From assembly GCF_900100275.1 (NCBI RefSeq), contig NZ_FNET01000023.1, forward strand, positions 1 to 64,000: a stretch of 64,000 nt of DNA, in the 5' to 3' direction. Shown here in pieces: positions 1 through 8,077 of this stretch (positions within the stretch are counted from its first letter, which is position 1; the number at the start of each line of letters is the position of its first letter). Source of the DNA: Lentzea albidocapillata subsp. violacea (GTDB taxonomy: Bacteria > Actinomycetota > Actinomycetes > Mycobacteriales > Pseudonocardiaceae). The position numbers and the translations under genes are program-made. The notes under the pieces were generated by a model that saw nothing but the letters and a program-made list of their open reading frames with translations, was not told the origin of the DNA and did not search any database.

Positions 1-1
1 G

Positions 2-355
2 ATCGACAAGACCGTGCCCGCCGGGCTGGACGTGCATCTGGTCTGCGACAACTACGGCACGCACAAGACCGCGGCGATCAAGGCCTGGCTGGCGAAGCAT
101 CCGCGGTTCCACATGCACTTCACCCCGACCGGATCCTCGTGGATCAACCAGGTCGAACGCTGGTTCGGGTTCCTGGCCGAGCAGAAGATCAAACGCGGCG
201 CCCACAAGAGCGTGCAAGCACTCGAGAAGGACGTCCGGGCCTGGATCGCCGACTGGAACACCCATCCCCGGCCGTTCCTCTGGACCAAGACCGCCGAAGA
301 GATCCTCGAGTCACTCGCACGCTTTTGCAGGCGAATTTCCGGCGCACGACACTAG
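2..355 (+). mobile_element. IS630-family transposase, C-terminal part (cut by window edge)
   Basis: This is the C-terminal half of a DDE-superfamily transposase, and the reading frame is open to the window edge. The segment HLVCDNYGTHK carries the second catalytic Asp region. SSWINQVERWFG carries the final catalytic Glu of the IS630/Tc1 fold, and the protein ends with ARFCRRISGARH, a tail common in actinobacterial IS630 copies. IS630 elements insert at TA dinucleotides. A TA lies inside the stop-codon region at about 353-354 and could mark the right-hand junction. The left end is outside the window, so whether the copy is intact is unknown. Confidence 0.85.
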
Positions 356-453
356 TGGCGCGACCCGGAACGTCGGCGAGGTAATCCACGCTCAGCAGGG
401 CACCTCGCGGCGTCTGAACGCGAATTCCCCCGGCAACCTTCCGGGCCACACCA
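356..453. other. Short intergenic stretch beside the IS630 copy
   Basis: About 100 bases lie between the transposase stop and the stop of the peptidase gene. The minus strand has an open frame from a GTG at 449 towards the transposase, beginning VARKVAGG, with no visible ribosome binding site. It could be the cut-off start of a gene interrupted by the IS, but nothing recognisable is encoded. Confidence 0.3.
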
Positions 454-2046
454 CTAGAACGGTTGGGCGTTCGGCTGGAAGACCTGACCGTTCGCGGGGG
501 CGGTGAGGTCGACGAGGTACCTCGTCACCGCCGCGTCGGCGCCGGCCGAGTCACCGAGGATGCAGTGACCGAACGCGTCGACGCTGATCAGGCGCGCGTT
601 GCCGAGTTGCTTGGCCATGCGCTCCGAGAACAGGTACTGCGTCGCCGGGTCGTAGTAGTTGCCCACCACGACGATCGGGTTCCTGGTGTGGCGGTTCCAC
701 GGGCCGATCCAGCGGTCCGGGTTGCGGTCCGGCCACGTCGGGCAGGTCAGCAGGTCGGACGCGGCCTGGTAGCGGCCGAACGTCCTCGACTCCTGCTCCC
801 ACCTGTCCGCGGTCCGGGCCCAGTGGCGGTTCGAGCGGGAGAACGGCTTGTCGATGCAGTTGACGGCGTAGTAAGAGTCGTCGCTCGTGTACGGCGTCTC
901 CGGCAGCACCCGGACGTCGGCCCTGCCGCCCAGGTTGTTCAGCATCGGAACGTCCACAATGGACTGAACACCCAAGGCGGACGGATTCTGGGCGGCGTGG
1001 ATCGACTGCAGCCACGCCGTCAGCGCCTTGAACGTGGTCGGGCTGTACAGGTTGCTCGCCGTGCGCCCGACCAAGCCGGTCAGCGTCACCTGGGTGCCGT
1101 TGGGCAACGTCGTGGGGCCCTTGCGCAACGACTCGCGGATGTCATCGAACTTCTTGCGCGCGTCACCGGCGAACGCACACCGCTCGACACCGACGGAGTC
1201 GCAACGCTTCAGCATCGCGTCCAACGCGATCTCGAAGCCGCGGGCGCGCTCACGGTCGTACTGCGCGCCGTTGGTCAGCCGCAGCTGCGGGTCGACGTTG
1301 CCGTCCAGCACCAGGGCACGTGACCGGTGCGGGAAGATGTTCGCGTAGGTCGCGCCGAGCAGCGTGCCGTACGAGAAGCCGACGTACGTGAGCTGCCTGT
1401 CCCCCACGGCTTCGCGCATCATGTCGAGGTCGCGTGCGACCGCTTCCGTCGACATGTGGTTGAGCAGCGGACCGGCGTTGATCTTGCAGTAGTCCGTGTA
1501 GACCTTGGACTGCCGGAGGGAACTGGCGATCTCGTCCTTGGTGATCGGCAGCGCGTACCAGCCGACGTTGACCGCATCGGCCTCTTCCTGGGTGCGGAAG
1601 CAGCGCAGCGGCGCGCTGCGGCCGACACCGCGCGGGTCGAAGCCGATGAGGTCGAACTTCTCGAGGATCTCCGGCGTGAAGAAGCTTCCGCCGTACGCGC
1701 TGTAGATCAGCCCGGCGCCACCGGGACCGCCGGGGTTGATGAACAGCGAACCGATCTTCTTCGCCGGGTCGCCGGCGGGGCGCTTCATCATGACGACGCC
1801 GGTCGAGTCACCGCGCGGACGCGAGTGGTCGACCGGCACCGTCTGGACCGCACAGCTGACCTTCGTGCGTTCGGCGGCGGGGATCTCGGCGAGCACGTCC
1901 GCCGCGCACGGCCCCCACGCGGCGGGTCTGACGGCGGAGGTGGCTTCGGGCTGGGCTGACGCGCTGCCCAGACCGGTGATGACGGTGCCGAGCGCGAGGA
2001 CACTGACAAGCGCCACGCGCACGGCACGCGTTGATGCAGGAGTCAT
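454..2046 (-). CDS. Secreted alpha/beta hydrolase, TAP-like (tripeptidyl aminopeptidase family)
   Basis: This is a 530-residue serine peptidase of the SlpD/SlpE/TAP family, predicted to trim tripeptides from extracellular peptides. Residues 1-31 form a Sec signal peptide ending ASA. The oxyanion loop NPGGPG is at 104-109. The nucleophile elbow GFSYG has its Ser at about 225. The C-terminal TAP-like domain carries NYYDPAT (acid) and AFGHC (His), completing the triad. Length is typical of the family. The start is the ATG at 2046; the ribosome binding site is weak. It is monocistronic, and egtD ends just upstream at 2110 on the same strand. Exact substrate specificity cannot be read from sequence. 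Confidence 0.9.
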   Translation of the reverse strand: MTPASTRAVRVALVSVLALGTVITGLGSASAQPEATSAVRPAAWGPCAADVLAEIPAAERTKVSCAVQTVPVDHSRPRGDSTGVVMMKRPAGDPAKKIGSLFINPGGPGGAGLIYSAYGGSFFTPEILEKFDLIGFDPRGVGRSAPLRCFRTQEEADAVNVGWYALPITKDEIASSLRQSKVYTDYCKINAGPLLNHMSTEAVARDLDMMREAVGDRQLTYVGFSYGTLLGATYANIFPHRSRALVLDGNVDPQLRLTNGAQYDRERARGFEIALDAMLKRCDSVGVERCAFAGDARKKFDDIRESLRKGPTTLPNGTQVTLTGLVGRTASNLYSPTTFKALTAWLQSIHAAQNPSALGVQSIVDVPMLNNLGGRADVRVLPETPYTSDDSYYAVNCIDKPFSRSNRHWARTADRWEQESRTFGRYQAASDLLTCPTWPDRNPDRWIGPWNRHTRNPIVVVGNYYDPATQYLFSERMAKQLGNARLISVDAFGHCILGDSAGADAAVTRYLVDLTAPANGQVFQPNAQPF

Positions 2047-2109
2047 CGAGCCAGCCCACCACTCACGGTGAGCCGCCAGTACCCGCCTATCGTCGGGTTG
2101 TGACCTGGG

Positions 2110-3081
2110 CTACACCGCTTGGGCTAGCGAGACCGCGAACCGTCCCTCGGCGTCGGTCCACCAGCGGTGCAGCGAGAATCCGGCGTCCTCCAGCTCCTGC
2201 CGCACGCCCTCCCTGCGGAACTTGGCCGACACCTCGGTGCGCAGTTCCTCGCCCTCGCGGAACTCGACGACCAGGCCGAGCTCGGCGAGCGTCACGCTCA
2301 TCGCCCGCTTGGCGCGCAGGCGCATCTCGATCCACTCCTGCTCGGCGTTCCACAACGCCACGTGCTCGAACGCCTCGACGTCGAAGTCTCCGCCCACCTC
2401 GCGGTTCAGCACGTTCAGCACGTTGCGGTTGAACTCCGCCGTCACGCCCTGCGCGTCGTCGTACGCGCGCACCAGCGTGGCCGGATCCTTGACGAGGTCC
2501 GTGCCGAGCAGCAGCCACTCCCCCGGATCCAGCACGTCGCGGACCGTGCGGAGGAACTTCTCCCGTTCCTCCGGGATGAGGTTGCCGATCGTGCCGCCCA
2601 GGAACGCGACCACGCGCGGCGACTCACCGGGCAGCAACGACAGGTGCTGCGTGAAGTCGCCGACCACGCCGTGCACCCGCAGGCCCGGGTAGTCCGCGAT
2701 GATCGCGTGCGCGGCCTCGGTGAGCGCCGACACCGACACGTCCTGCGGCACGAACTCCTTGAGCGTCCCGTGCTCGCGCAACGCGCTGAGCAGCAGCCGC
2801 GTCTTCTCCGACGAGCCGGAACCCAGCTCCACCAGCGAATGCGCGCCCGTCGTCGCCGCGATCTCGCCCGCGCGCTCCGCGAGCACCTCCCGTTCGGCAC
2901 GGGTCGGGTAGTACTCGGGCAACCTCGTGATGTCCTCGAACAGCGCACTGCCCACGGCGTCGTAGAACCACTTCGGCGAGACCCACTTGGGGTCCGCGGT
3001 CAGTCCGGCCCGAACGTCGGCACGTAGCGCGTGTGCGGCGTCCTCCGGCTTGAGATGAACGTCCAGCACCGGCTCGGTCAT
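2110..3081 (-). CDS. egtD: L-histidine N(alpha)-methyltransferase EgtD
   Basis: It trimethylates histidine to hercynine with SAM, the first committed substrate for ergothioneine. The protein has 323 residues. ELGSGSSEKT is the SAM loop, and the N-terminal WFYDAVGSALFE/YYPTRAERE segment is diagnostic of EgtD. The start is the ATG at 3081 with GGAGGG five bases upstream; an in-frame upstream extension is not supported. In most actinobacteria egtD follows egtC directly. Here a TnpB element in the opposite orientation separates them, so egtD must either have its own promoter in 3094-3200 or rely on read-through across the element. Confidence 0.96.
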   Translation of the reverse strand: MTEPVLDVHLKPEDAAHALRADVRAGLTADPKWVSPKWFYDAVGSALFEDITRLPEYYPTRAEREVLAERAGEIAATTGAHSLVELGSGSSEKTRLLLSALREHGTLKEFVPQDVSVSALTEAAHAIIADYPGLRVHGVVGDFTQHLSLLPGESPRVVAFLGGTIGNLIPEEREKFLRTVRDVLDPGEWLLLGTDLVKDPATLVRAYDDAQGVTAEFNRNVLNVLNREVGGDFDVEAFEHVALWNAEQEWIEMRLRAKRAMSVTLAELGLVVEFREGEELRTEVSAKFRREGVRQELEDAGFSLHRWWTDAEGRFAVSLAQAV

Positions 3082-3100
3082 TAGATGCCCTCCGAGGAGA

Positions 3101-3120
3101 CCCCGTCCGTCCGGGCGGGG
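3101..3120. repeat. Left subterminal hairpin of the TnpB element
   Basis: CCCCGTCC pairs with GGGCGGGG (one G-T pair) around a 4-base loop. The position, between the egtD ribosome binding site and tnpB, fits the left-end hairpin recognised by HUH transposases in IS605-type elements. It could also act as a hairpin in the egtD leader. Confidence 0.45.
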
Positions 3121-3199
3121 AGAGATCGGACCCCTGCGGAGCAGGACCTGGACAGGCCCACCGCCTGGAGCCACACAGCGATTCAGTAGGTTGCGAGCT

Positions 3200-4393
3200 G
3201 TGAATCGGCAAGTGAAGCGGGCGTTCCGGTACCGCTTCTATCCGACCGAGACACAGGCAGAAGAGCTGTCGCGCACGTTCGGGTGTGTCCGCAAGGTCTA
3301 CAACTTGGCACTGCAGGTCCGAACGGAAGCGTGGACGCAACGCGGAGAACGGGTCGGCTACATGGCCACGTCGGCGCTGCTGACCGCCTGGAAACGCACT
3401 GAGGAACTCGCGTTCCTGGGCGACGTATCCGCAGTGCCGCTGCAGCAGGCGTTGCGGCATCTGCAGACCGGGTTCACGAACTTCTTCGCCAAGCGTGCCC
3501 GGTATCCGCGGTTCAAGTCGCGGAAGAAGTCGCGTGCCGGCGCTGAGTACACGCGTTCGGCGTTCCGGTGGCGTGACGGCGAGCTGATGCTGGCGAAGAT
3601 GGCCGAGCCGCTGGACATCCGCTGGTCCCGGCCACTGCCCGAGGGCGTGGCGCCCTCGACGGTGACTGTGTCTCGGGACGCGGCCGGGCGGTGGTTCGTG
3701 TCCCTGCTGTGTGAGGATCCCGGCGTGCGGCCGTTGCCCACCACGGATGCGGTGGTGGGGATCGATGTCGGTCTCGATCAGCTGCTGGTCCTGTCGACCG
3801 GGGAGAAGATCGGCAACCCCCGGCACGAGCGCCGGGACCGAACCGCGCTCGCGAAGGCACAGCGCGCCTTGTGCCGCAAGCAGAAGGGCAGCAGCAACAG
3901 AGACAAGGCCCGCGTCAAGGTCGCCCGTGTCCACGCCCGGATCACTGATCGGCGCGCGGACTTCCTGCACAAGGTCACAACTCGGCTCGTGCGTGATACC
4001 CAAACGTTCGTGATCGAGGATTTGGCCGTGTCGAACATGGTCGGCAACCGGCGCCTGGCCCGTGCGATCAGTGATGCGGGATGGCGGCAGTTCCGGCAAC
4101 TGCTGGAGTACAAAGCGAGCTGGTACGGGCGGGACGTGATCACCGTGGATCGCTGGTTCCCATCGTCCAAGCTGTGTTCGGTCTGTGGCGCACTCGCGGC
4201 AGCGATGCCGCTGCACCTGCGCACCTGGACCTGTGGTTGCGGCGCGACCCATGACCGGGACGTGAACGCGGCACGCAACATTCTGGCCGCCGGGCTGGCG
4301 GTGACAGTCTGTGGAGCCGGTGTAAGACCTCAACGGAACACTCCGGGCGGGCAGTCGGCGACGAAACAGAAAACCCTGCGGCGCAAGCTGTAG
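3200..4393 (+). CDS. tnpB: RNA-guided endonuclease TnpB (OrfB, IS605 family)
   Basis: This is a 397-residue full-length TnpB, ancestor-type relative of Cas12. The N-terminal helix-turn-helix/OrfB segment begins RAFRYRFYPT. The split RuvC residues are visible: VGIDVG (Asp about 189), FVIEDL (Glu about 273) and HDRDVNAARN (Asp about 354). The zinc ribbon is CSVC (326, 329) plus CGC (345, 347). All catalytic residues are present, so the nuclease looks active. I chose GTG 3200; a TTG at 3191 is in frame but less likely. It is transcribed against the surrounding egt operon. Confidence 0.93.
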   Translation: MNRQVKRAFRYRFYPTETQAEELSRTFGCVRKVYNLALQVRTEAWTQRGERVGYMATSALLTAWKRTEELAFLGDVSAVPLQQALRHLQTGFTNFFAKRARYPRFKSRKKSRAGAEYTRSAFRWRDGELMLAKMAEPLDIRWSRPLPEGVAPSTVTVSRDAAGRWFVSLLCEDPGVRPLPTTDAVVGIDVGLDQLLVLSTGEKIGNPRHERRDRTALAKAQRALCRKQKGSSNRDKARVKVARVHARITDRRADFLHKVTTRLVRDTQTFVIEDLAVSNMVGNRRLARAISDAGWRQFRQLLEYKASWYGRDVITVDRWFPSSKLCSVCGALAAAMPLHLRTWTCGCGATHDRDVNAARNILAAGLAVTVCGAGVRPQRNTPGGQSATKQKTLRRKL

Positions 4394-4426
4394 GAATCCC
4401 ACTCGTTCACGAGGGGGAGGAAGTCA
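4250..4426 (+). ncRNA. Candidate omega-RNA (reRNA) at the tnpB 3' end
   Basis: TnpB guides normally arise from the 3' end of tnpB and run through the element's right end, the guide being the flanking host DNA. Here the tnpB 3' end is followed by a hairpin, CCC-A-CTCG TTCA CGAG-G-GGG (4398-4417), then GAGGAAGTCAA. The first 16-20 bases after about 4427, the guide by this logic, are the last codons of egtC. The 5' boundary is only an estimate, since no promoter or processing site is visible. Confidence 0.45.
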
Positions 4427-5149
4427 AATCGGTCGAACCTCCACAGTGGATGGTACGGCGGTGACCACGTGCCGGTCGGGGATCTCCCGCCAGCCAGGGT
4501 CGTCGTCGAGCGGCTCGGACGCGAGTGTCACGCCCTCACCTTTCTGCAGCACCCACAGGGCGTGTGTCCACGTCGTCCCCACGAGCACTTCTCCGTTGGT
4601 CAGCAGGAAGTTAAGGCGCGACTTCGGCGCCGCGTCCACAACCTCCCGCACGAGTTCAACAAGCGTTTGTGCCGGGTTCTTCCCGGTCTCCAGCCGACGT
4701 CTGAGGACCGTCCACAACAGCGCGGAGTCGGTCGGCGCGTCCATCGTGAGCAGGTCGGTCACGTCGAGCGTCTTCGCCAGGCCCGCCACGGTGTGCGGCC
4801 AGCCGTCGACGCGTCCGTTGTGGCTGAACAACCACGTGCCGTCGGTGAACGGCGCGCAGGCCGCGTCCGCCACGGGCATCCCCGTGGTCGCGGACCGGAC
4901 CGCCGCCAGGAAGGCCGTCGATTCGGTGCCCGCCAGCTGACGCAGGTTCGGGTCGCTCCACAACGTGCCGGCCCGCCGGTAGCGCACCGGGCCGGGGAAC
5001 CAGCCGACGCCGTACCCGTCGACGTTGACGGTTCCTCCCGCCCGCATGTCGCCGGGCGCGTAGGACTGGCGCTCCAGCGAGTGCGGTGCCTCGTAGAGCG
5101 GACCGCCGATGGGCACGGCGGTGCCCAGGTAAGCCAGGTGGCGGCACAT
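4424..5149 (-). CDS. egtC: Gamma-glutamyl-hercynylcysteine sulfoxide amidase EgtC
   Basis: EgtC is a class II (Ntn) glutamine amidotransferase-fold hydrolase that removes the gamma-glutamyl group from gamma-glutamyl-hercynylcysteine sulfoxide in ergothioneine synthesis. Its 241 residues open with MCRHLAYLG, where Cys2 becomes the N-terminal nucleophile, and SHNGRVDGW is in the substrate pocket region. It starts 4 bases after the egtB stop. The stop codon (4424-4426) falls in the right end of the TnpB element, so the insertion supplied or coincides with the egtC terminator codon. The protein looks full length. Confidence 0.95.
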   Translation of the reverse strand: MCRHLAYLGTAVPIGGPLYEAPHSLERQSYAPGDMRAGGTVNVDGYGVGWFPGPVRYRRAGTLWSDPNLRQLAGTESTAFLAAVRSATTGMPVADAACAPFTDGTWLFSHNGRVDGWPHTVAGLAKTLDVTDLLTMDAPTDSALLWTVLRRRLETGKNPAQTLVELVREVVDAAPKSRLNFLLTNGEVLVGTTWTHALWVLQKGEGVTLASEPLDDDPGWREIPDRHVVTAVPSTVEVRPI

Positions 5150-5153
5150 CTGT

Positions 5154-6458
5154 CTAGGCGTCCCTGGCGCAGCGGAAGCCGGCGAAGATCTGCCGTCTGA
5201 TCGGGTAGTCCCAGTTGCGGAACGTCGCGCGGATCGCCGACTTGTCGGTGCCGAACGAACCTCCGCGCAGCACCTTGTAGTCCGGGCCGAAGAAGACCTC
5301 GGAGTACTCGCGGTACGGGAACACCTCGAAGCCCGGATACGGGCCGAAGTCGCTCGACGTCCACTCCCACACGTCGCCGATCAGCTGGTGCACACCGGCC
5401 GGGGACGCCCCCTCCGGATACGCGCCGACCGGGGCCGGGCGCAGGTGGCGCTGGTTGAGGTTCGCGTGCTGCTCGGCCGGTTCCTCGTCGCCCCACGGGT
5501 AACGGCGGGTCTTGCCGGCGGCGGTGTCGAACCGGGCCGCCTTCTCCCACTCGGCCTCGGTCGGCAGACGCTTGTGAGCCCACGTCGCGTACGCCTGCGC
5601 CTCGTGGAAGCACACGTGCACCACGGGTTCGTCCGGCACGATCGGCTCCGTCACGCCGAACGCCGTGCGCACGAACGAGTTCTCCTCGCGCTGCCAGAAC
5701 CTCGGCGCCACGAGCTTGGCGCTCGTCCGGTGCTGCCAGCCCTCGTCCGTCCACAGACGACGGTCGTCGTACCCGCCTGCCAGGACGAACTCGGCGTACT
5801 CGCCGTTCGTCACCGGTGTCGTGTCGATGAAGAACGAGTCGACGTGCACGGCGTGCGCCGGACGTTCGTTGTCCAGCGCCCACGGTTCGTCCGACGTGCC
5901 CATTTCGAACGGTCCGCCCGGAATGAACGCTTCCGTTGCGGGAACCAGGTTTCCACCAGGTGGCAACGGTGCGTGCAGCACCGGTTCACCCGTACGTAAC
6001 TGGTGCGTCGCCAGCATCGTCTCGTCGTGCTGCTGCTCGTGCTGCACGATCATCCCGAACGCGAAGCCGTTCTCGACGAGCCGGCGCCCCTGCAGCGGCA
6101 CCTTCTCCAGCACGTCGAACACCTTGCCGCGCACGTCCCCGACGTACTGGCGGGCTTCACGAGGGTTGAGCAACGGCAACTCCGGCCGCACGCTGCGGGA
6201 GAACTTGAACGCGTCGTAGTACTCGTCGATGTCGCTGCGCACCGGTTCACGTCCGCCGACGTCGCGAACGAGCCACAGCTCTTCCTGGTTGCCGATGTGC
6301 GCCAGGTCCCAGACCAGCGGCGACATCAGCTTCGAATGCTGCCGCACGAGGTCGTGCTCGTCGACGGCGTCGGTCAGGGCGGTGGAACGCGCGCGCGAGC
6401 GCAACAGTTCCCCCGCCACCTGCTCGCGGAGGTCGTCTCCATTGATTTGGCGGGTCAC
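5154..6458 (-). CDS. egtB: Ergothioneine sulfoxide synthase EgtB
   Basis: EgtB is a non-haem iron enzyme that joins hercynine to gamma-glutamylcysteine with O2, forming the C-S bond. In its 434 residues, an N-terminal DinB-like domain carries the iron ligands in LAHIGNQ and QHEQQHDET. A C-terminal formylglycine-generating-enzyme (FGE-sulfatase) domain spans about 180-430, ending in RGGSFGTD and FRCARDA. It starts at a GTG that overlaps the egtA stop by GTGA, so the two are translationally coupled. Length is normal. Confidence 0.96.
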   Translation of the reverse strand: MTRQINGDDLREQVAGELLRSRARSTALTDAVDEHDLVRQHSKLMSPLVWDLAHIGNQEELWLVRDVGGREPVRSDIDEYYDAFKFSRSVRPELPLLNPREARQYVGDVRGKVFDVLEKVPLQGRRLVENGFAFGMIVQHEQQHDETMLATHQLRTGEPVLHAPLPPGGNLVPATEAFIPGGPFEMGTSDEPWALDNERPAHAVHVDSFFIDTTPVTNGEYAEFVLAGGYDDRRLWTDEGWQHRTSAKLVAPRFWQREENSFVRTAFGVTEPIVPDEPVVHVCFHEAQAYATWAHKRLPTEAEWEKAARFDTAAGKTRRYPWGDEEPAEQHANLNQRHLRPAPVGAYPEGASPAGVHQLIGDVWEWTSSDFGPYPGFEVFPYREYSEVFFGPDYKVLRGGSFGTDKSAIRATFRNWDYPIRRQIFAGFRCARDA

Positions 6459-7654
6459 AGCTTCCCCTCAAGCTCCCGGCCGATGGCGCCGATCTGGTCG
6501 TGGGAGAGTCCGGTGCGGGGCAACGCCTCGATGCCCAGCGCCACAACGTCTTTCGCGGCACGCGCGATGCGTTCGTCCGCCAGTCCGTGCCGCGCGGCGA
6601 CGAGCCACCGCCCGGCCGCCCGTTCGGTCGCCGCCAGCACACCGTCCACAACGGACGGATCGCTGAACAGCGCGACGAGCAGCGCACTCGGCGCGATCCA
6701 CCCGCCCGGAGCGGGTGTGTCCAGGTATCTGATCTCCATGTACCCCCGCGGCCGCACCGGCGGGAACATCAACGACAGGTGGTAGTCGAGGTCGTCGCTC
6801 GTGGGCGCGCGATCGTGCGCCCCGTCCAGCCACTCGGCGAACGTGAACCTGCGCGCCGGAATCCAGTTGGGACCCGGCCCGCGCACGACGATGACGGGTG
6901 TGTCGACGACTCTTCGTGCGTAGGCCTGAGCCGGATCGGCGCACACAGCACTGGGTCTGGTGCGCACGGGATCACAGCCGTAGAGCGTGCGCATGCGCGC
7001 GGACGCCCAGTCCTGGTGCATGCCACCGATGCTCGGCGAGTTCGCGAACAGCGCAATCATCACCGGCCCGAGCTGGTGCACGGCGGCCCATCTGTCCTGC
7101 AGGTACTTCTGCTCGCCGAAGTCGAGGCACACCTGCAGACCGGCGGTGTTGCACATCATCGAGATGCCGTCGGCGCCGAGCCCGCCGAACGCGTGCTCCA
7201 TCGCGGCGTACCGCGGCACCTGCAGCAGGCGGGTGGGACGTCGATGCAGGTCAGCGCCCTTGTCGCCAAGCACGAGACCGTGGTCGGCCAGCATGGCGGT
7301 GAGGTAGGAGATGTCCTGGGCGACGGTGGAGAAGAGGTCCGGGAGGCTGGTGCAGGGAGGAGTGGAGATCTCGACCTGCCCTCCCGGTTCGACGGTCAGC
7401 GGGGTGCCGCTGGGAAGCGGCCTCTGCGGGCTGTCCGGAACGAGAGTGGGTGGTGCGTGTTCGCCGAGAGCGACGGCGAGCCGGTGTTTGTCGAGGACCT
7501 GAACAGGGTCTTCGGCGTGGTGGACGGTCCATTCCAGCTCCACGCCGAAAAGCCTCGGAGGCCCGTGTTTGAAACAGACCGAGGCCACATAAGCCTCGGC
7601 CTCGGCGCGATCGGCGAACCTCGCCGGCGCCGGTTGATTACGCAACGCAGTCAC
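6455..7654 (-). CDS. egtA: Glutamate-cysteine ligase EgtA
   Basis: EgtA is an ATP-dependent ligase of the GCS2 type that makes gamma-glutamylcysteine for ergothioneine synthesis. It has 399 residues. FGVELEWTVH is the glutamate-binding start of the fold, and MEIRYLD is a conserved GCS segment. The start is GTG 7654 with GGGGAG nine bases upstream. It is the first gene of the egtABC(D) operon, and the 198-base region to the graspetide precursor on the plus strand must hold both promoters. Confidence 0.94.
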   Translation of the reverse strand: MTALRNQPAPARFADRAEAEAYVASVCFKHGPPRLFGVELEWTVHHAEDPVQVLDKHRLAVALGEHAPPTLVPDSPQRPLPSGTPLTVEPGGQVEISTPPCTSLPDLFSTVAQDISYLTAMLADHGLVLGDKGADLHRRPTRLLQVPRYAAMEHAFGGLGADGISMMCNTAGLQVCLDFGEQKYLQDRWAAVHQLGPVMIALFANSPSIGGMHQDWASARMRTLYGCDPVRTRPSAVCADPAQAYARRVVDTPVIVVRGPGPNWIPARRFTFAEWLDGAHDRAPTSDDLDYHLSLMFPPVRPRGYMEIRYLDTPAPGGWIAPSALLVALFSDPSVVDGVLAATERAAGRWLVAARHGLADERIARAAKDVVALGIEALPRTGLSHDQIGAIGRELEGKL

Positions 7655-7754
7655 GCTGCCACACTCCCCGTGATCGTCTGGCCGATTCGACGCTACACGC
7701 GGGGTCTGACACTCGCAGCCCTCAAATCCTTACGAAACAAGTGAAATGCCCGTG

Positions 7755-7766
7755 TGCACGCGTGCA
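7755..7766. promoter_or_regulatory. Palindrome between egtA and the RiPP precursor
   Basis: TGCACGCGTGCA is a perfect 12-bp palindrome in the divergent intergenic region, about 100 bases from each start. It could be an operator for either direction. No regulator can be assigned. Confidence 0.3.
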
Positions 7767-7790
7767 TGCAGGGGTTTTTGACACAGTTCC

Positions 7791-7805
7791 TTGGAGGACC
7801 TCCAA
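7791..7805. promoter_or_regulatory. Palindromic operator candidate of the graspetide cluster
   Basis: TTGGAGG-A-CCTCCAA is a perfect inverted repeat, 48 bases upstream of the precursor start. It follows a TTGACA hexamer at 7778-7783 and precedes TAAGGT at 7810-7815, so it would lie between or over promoter elements. The same 15-mer, differing only at the central base, recurs at 19894-19908 beside an XRE regulator. Confidence 0.5.
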
Positions 7806-7852
7806 CTCGTAAGGTAATCAAGCAAACACAGAGGATCACCACGGGGGCCCTG

Positions 7853-8077
7853 ATGACAGACCCGCTCGCACCGGTCAGCGGGCAGTTCGCGCTGGCAGGC
7901 TCCACCGGCACGATCGACGCAGGCGCGATGCCCTCACCGGACGGCGTCAGACCCTGGGGACTGCGCCGCGCACACCCGGCTCGCCCGGTACCGGTCTCCG
8001 GCGAGCCGACAGCGCTGACGACGTCGAGCGTCGACGGTGAGGACCCGCCCAGCGCCGAAGACTGGATCAACGACTGA
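7853..8077 (+). CDS. ATP-grasp-modified RiPP (graspetide) precursor peptide
   Basis: This 74-residue precursor contains the leader motif PSPDGVRPWGLRR (residues 27-39). That motif corresponds to the PFGLR-type box recognised by graspetide ATP-grasp ligases. The C-terminal core (about 53-74) first has hydroxyl residues (TALTTSS) and then acidic ones (VDGEDPPSAEDWIND), which is the arrangement needed for side-chain ester or amide macrocycles. I chose ATG 7853 because the leader consensus starts there; a longer in-frame start at 7754 would overlap the promoter region. The stop overlaps the ligase start by ATGA. Confidence 0.88.
   Translation: MTDPLAPVSGQFALAGSTGTIDAGAMPSPDGVRPWGLRRAHPARPVPVSGEPTALTTSSVDGEDPPSAEDWIND

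Larger units (their letters stand above)
3094..4426 (+). mobile_element. IS200/IS605-type TnpB-only element inserted between egtC and egtD
   Basis: The element contains tnpB but no tnpA. A left subterminal hairpin (3101-3120, 8-bp stem) lies just past the egtD ribosome binding site. A right-end hairpin (4398-4417) is followed by GAGGAAGTCAA, which resembles the conserved right end of actinobacterial TnpB elements. Boundaries are estimates: the left end lies after the egtD RBS at 3088-3093, and the right end lies at or within the egtC stop codon (4424-4426). There is no target duplication, as expected for this class. Movement would need a TnpA from elsewhere. Confidence 0.75.

Noticed and set aside
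2624..4402. A 592-codon minus-strand frame covering tnpB and part of egtD
   Set aside because: It is the antisense of tnpB and an alternative frame of egtD; no conserved motif is seen.
7778..7815. TTGACA and TAAGGT read as the graspetide promoter
   Set aside because: The spacing of 26 bases is too long for a standard sigma-70 type promoter, so the pair is not reported as a promoter.
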